Source: Gammaproteobacteria bacterium UBA7803
GTDB lineage: Bacteria > Pseudomonadota > Gammaproteobacteria > Pseudomonadales > Azotimanducaceae
Length of the DNA stretch: 33,814 nucleotides
Reading direction: 5' to 3'
NCBI GenBank assembly: GCA_002480525.1
Contig: DLCH01000009.1
Location: 291,866 to 325,679 of the forward strand
Part shown: positions 33,612-33,814 of the stretch, piece after piece
How positions within the stretch are numbered: the first letter of the stretch is position 1
How the letters are laid out: each line of letters starts with the position of its first letter
Notes under the pieces: generated by a model
Databases searched by the model: none
Told to the model about the DNA's origin: nothing
What the model saw: only the letters and a program-made list of their open reading frames with translations
Position numbers and translations under genes: made by a program

Positions 33612-33814
33612 TTGAACCAGACCACCAGATTCGCCACCGCCGCGCTGGTCAGTGCGGTCGGCCGCGCCGCGGCTGCCCCCCTGCTCGCCGCCGGCCGTGA
33701 TCCCGCGGACATTCTGAGCGGGCTGGCGTCGGCCGGTCGCCGGTCGCCGGCCGCTGGCGCGGACACCGCCGCCGATGGCGCAGCGCCTGCCTCGGCCGCC
33801 CGGCGCCCGCCGCC
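33612..33814 (+). CDS. Start of an open frame running off the window, possibly dprA
   Basis: From TTG 33612 this plus-strand frame stays open to the window edge (67 codons), while the other two plus frames are stopped at about 33690 and 33718. The translation opens (M)NQTTRFATAALVSAVGRAA, then APLLAAGRDPADILSGLASAG, then an Ala/Pro/Arg-rich stretch. In Pseudomonas the gene after tsaP is dprA (DNA processing protein), and the VGRAAAAPLLAAGRDPADIL segment loosely resembles the helix-hairpin-helix start of DprA. There is no diagnostic motif in the visible part, so the identity and the start are guesses from position. Confidence 0.4.
   Translation, partial: MNQTTRFATAALVSAVGRAAAAPLLAAGRDPADILSGLASAGRRSPAAGADTAADGAAPASAARRPP

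Overview
This window is the replication-origin region of a high-GC gammaproteobacterial chromosome. The evidence is the unbroken order rpmH, oriC, dnaA, dnaN, recF, gyrB on one side and rpmH, rnpA, yidD, yidC, mnmE, mnmG, rsmG, parA, parB, atpIBEFHAGDC, glmU on the other. The right arm (gyrB, plsC-like, gmhB, tag, lpxL-like, trkA, rsmB, fmt, def, LysM gene, probable dprA) follows the order known from Pseudomonas PA0004-PA0021. Two differences stand out: glyQ/glyS are absent between gmhB and tag, and trkH lies beside trkA. GC content, gene order and an H+-type c subunit fit a gammaproteobacterium outside the Enterobacterales. The order or family cannot be fixed from this sequence alone. No tRNA, rRNA, insertion sequence, prophage or CRISPR array is visible.

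Left arm, minus strand, read away from the origin. A strong promoter at 17044-17072 drives rpmH-rnpA-yidD-yidC-mnmE (ribosomal protein L34, RNase P protein, membrane insertion, tRNA modification). Next come mnmG-rsmG-parA-parB (tRNA and rRNA modification, chromosome partition). The nine-gene ATP synthase operon follows, with its own near-consensus promoter at 8430-8458, and then glmU, cut by the window edge. Genes are tightly packed. The atp operon carries two strong intergenic stem-loops, one between atpH and atpA and one REP-like perfect palindrome between atpG and atpD.

Origin, 16970-17570. This is a 600-base non-coding stretch with one consensus DnaA box, one good degenerate box, weaker ones, and a 50-base AT-rich segment just before dnaA that is the best unwinding-element candidate. 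Two parS sites lie in recF. The window therefore holds both the partition proteins ParA and ParB and the sites ParB should bind.

Right arm. dnaA-dnaN-recF-gyrB are codirectional with the fork. gyrB ends two bases from the convergent plsC-like gene. gmhB and plsC run toward the origin. tag and an LpxL/HtrB-type acyltransferase run away from it. trkA, rsmB and fmt are joined by 4-base overlaps in the run def-fmt-rsmB-trkA-trkH. A TsaP-like LysM protein and the start of a probable dprA close the window.

I see no new multi-gene system here: every substantial gene belongs to a known housekeeping family. The points worth a second look are small. They are the lack of any ATG, GTG or TTG start for the conserved rnpA reading frame, parS sites embedded in codons for a repeated RecF motif, the structured elements inside the atp operon and upstream of it, and short tandem duplications in yidC and after trkH.
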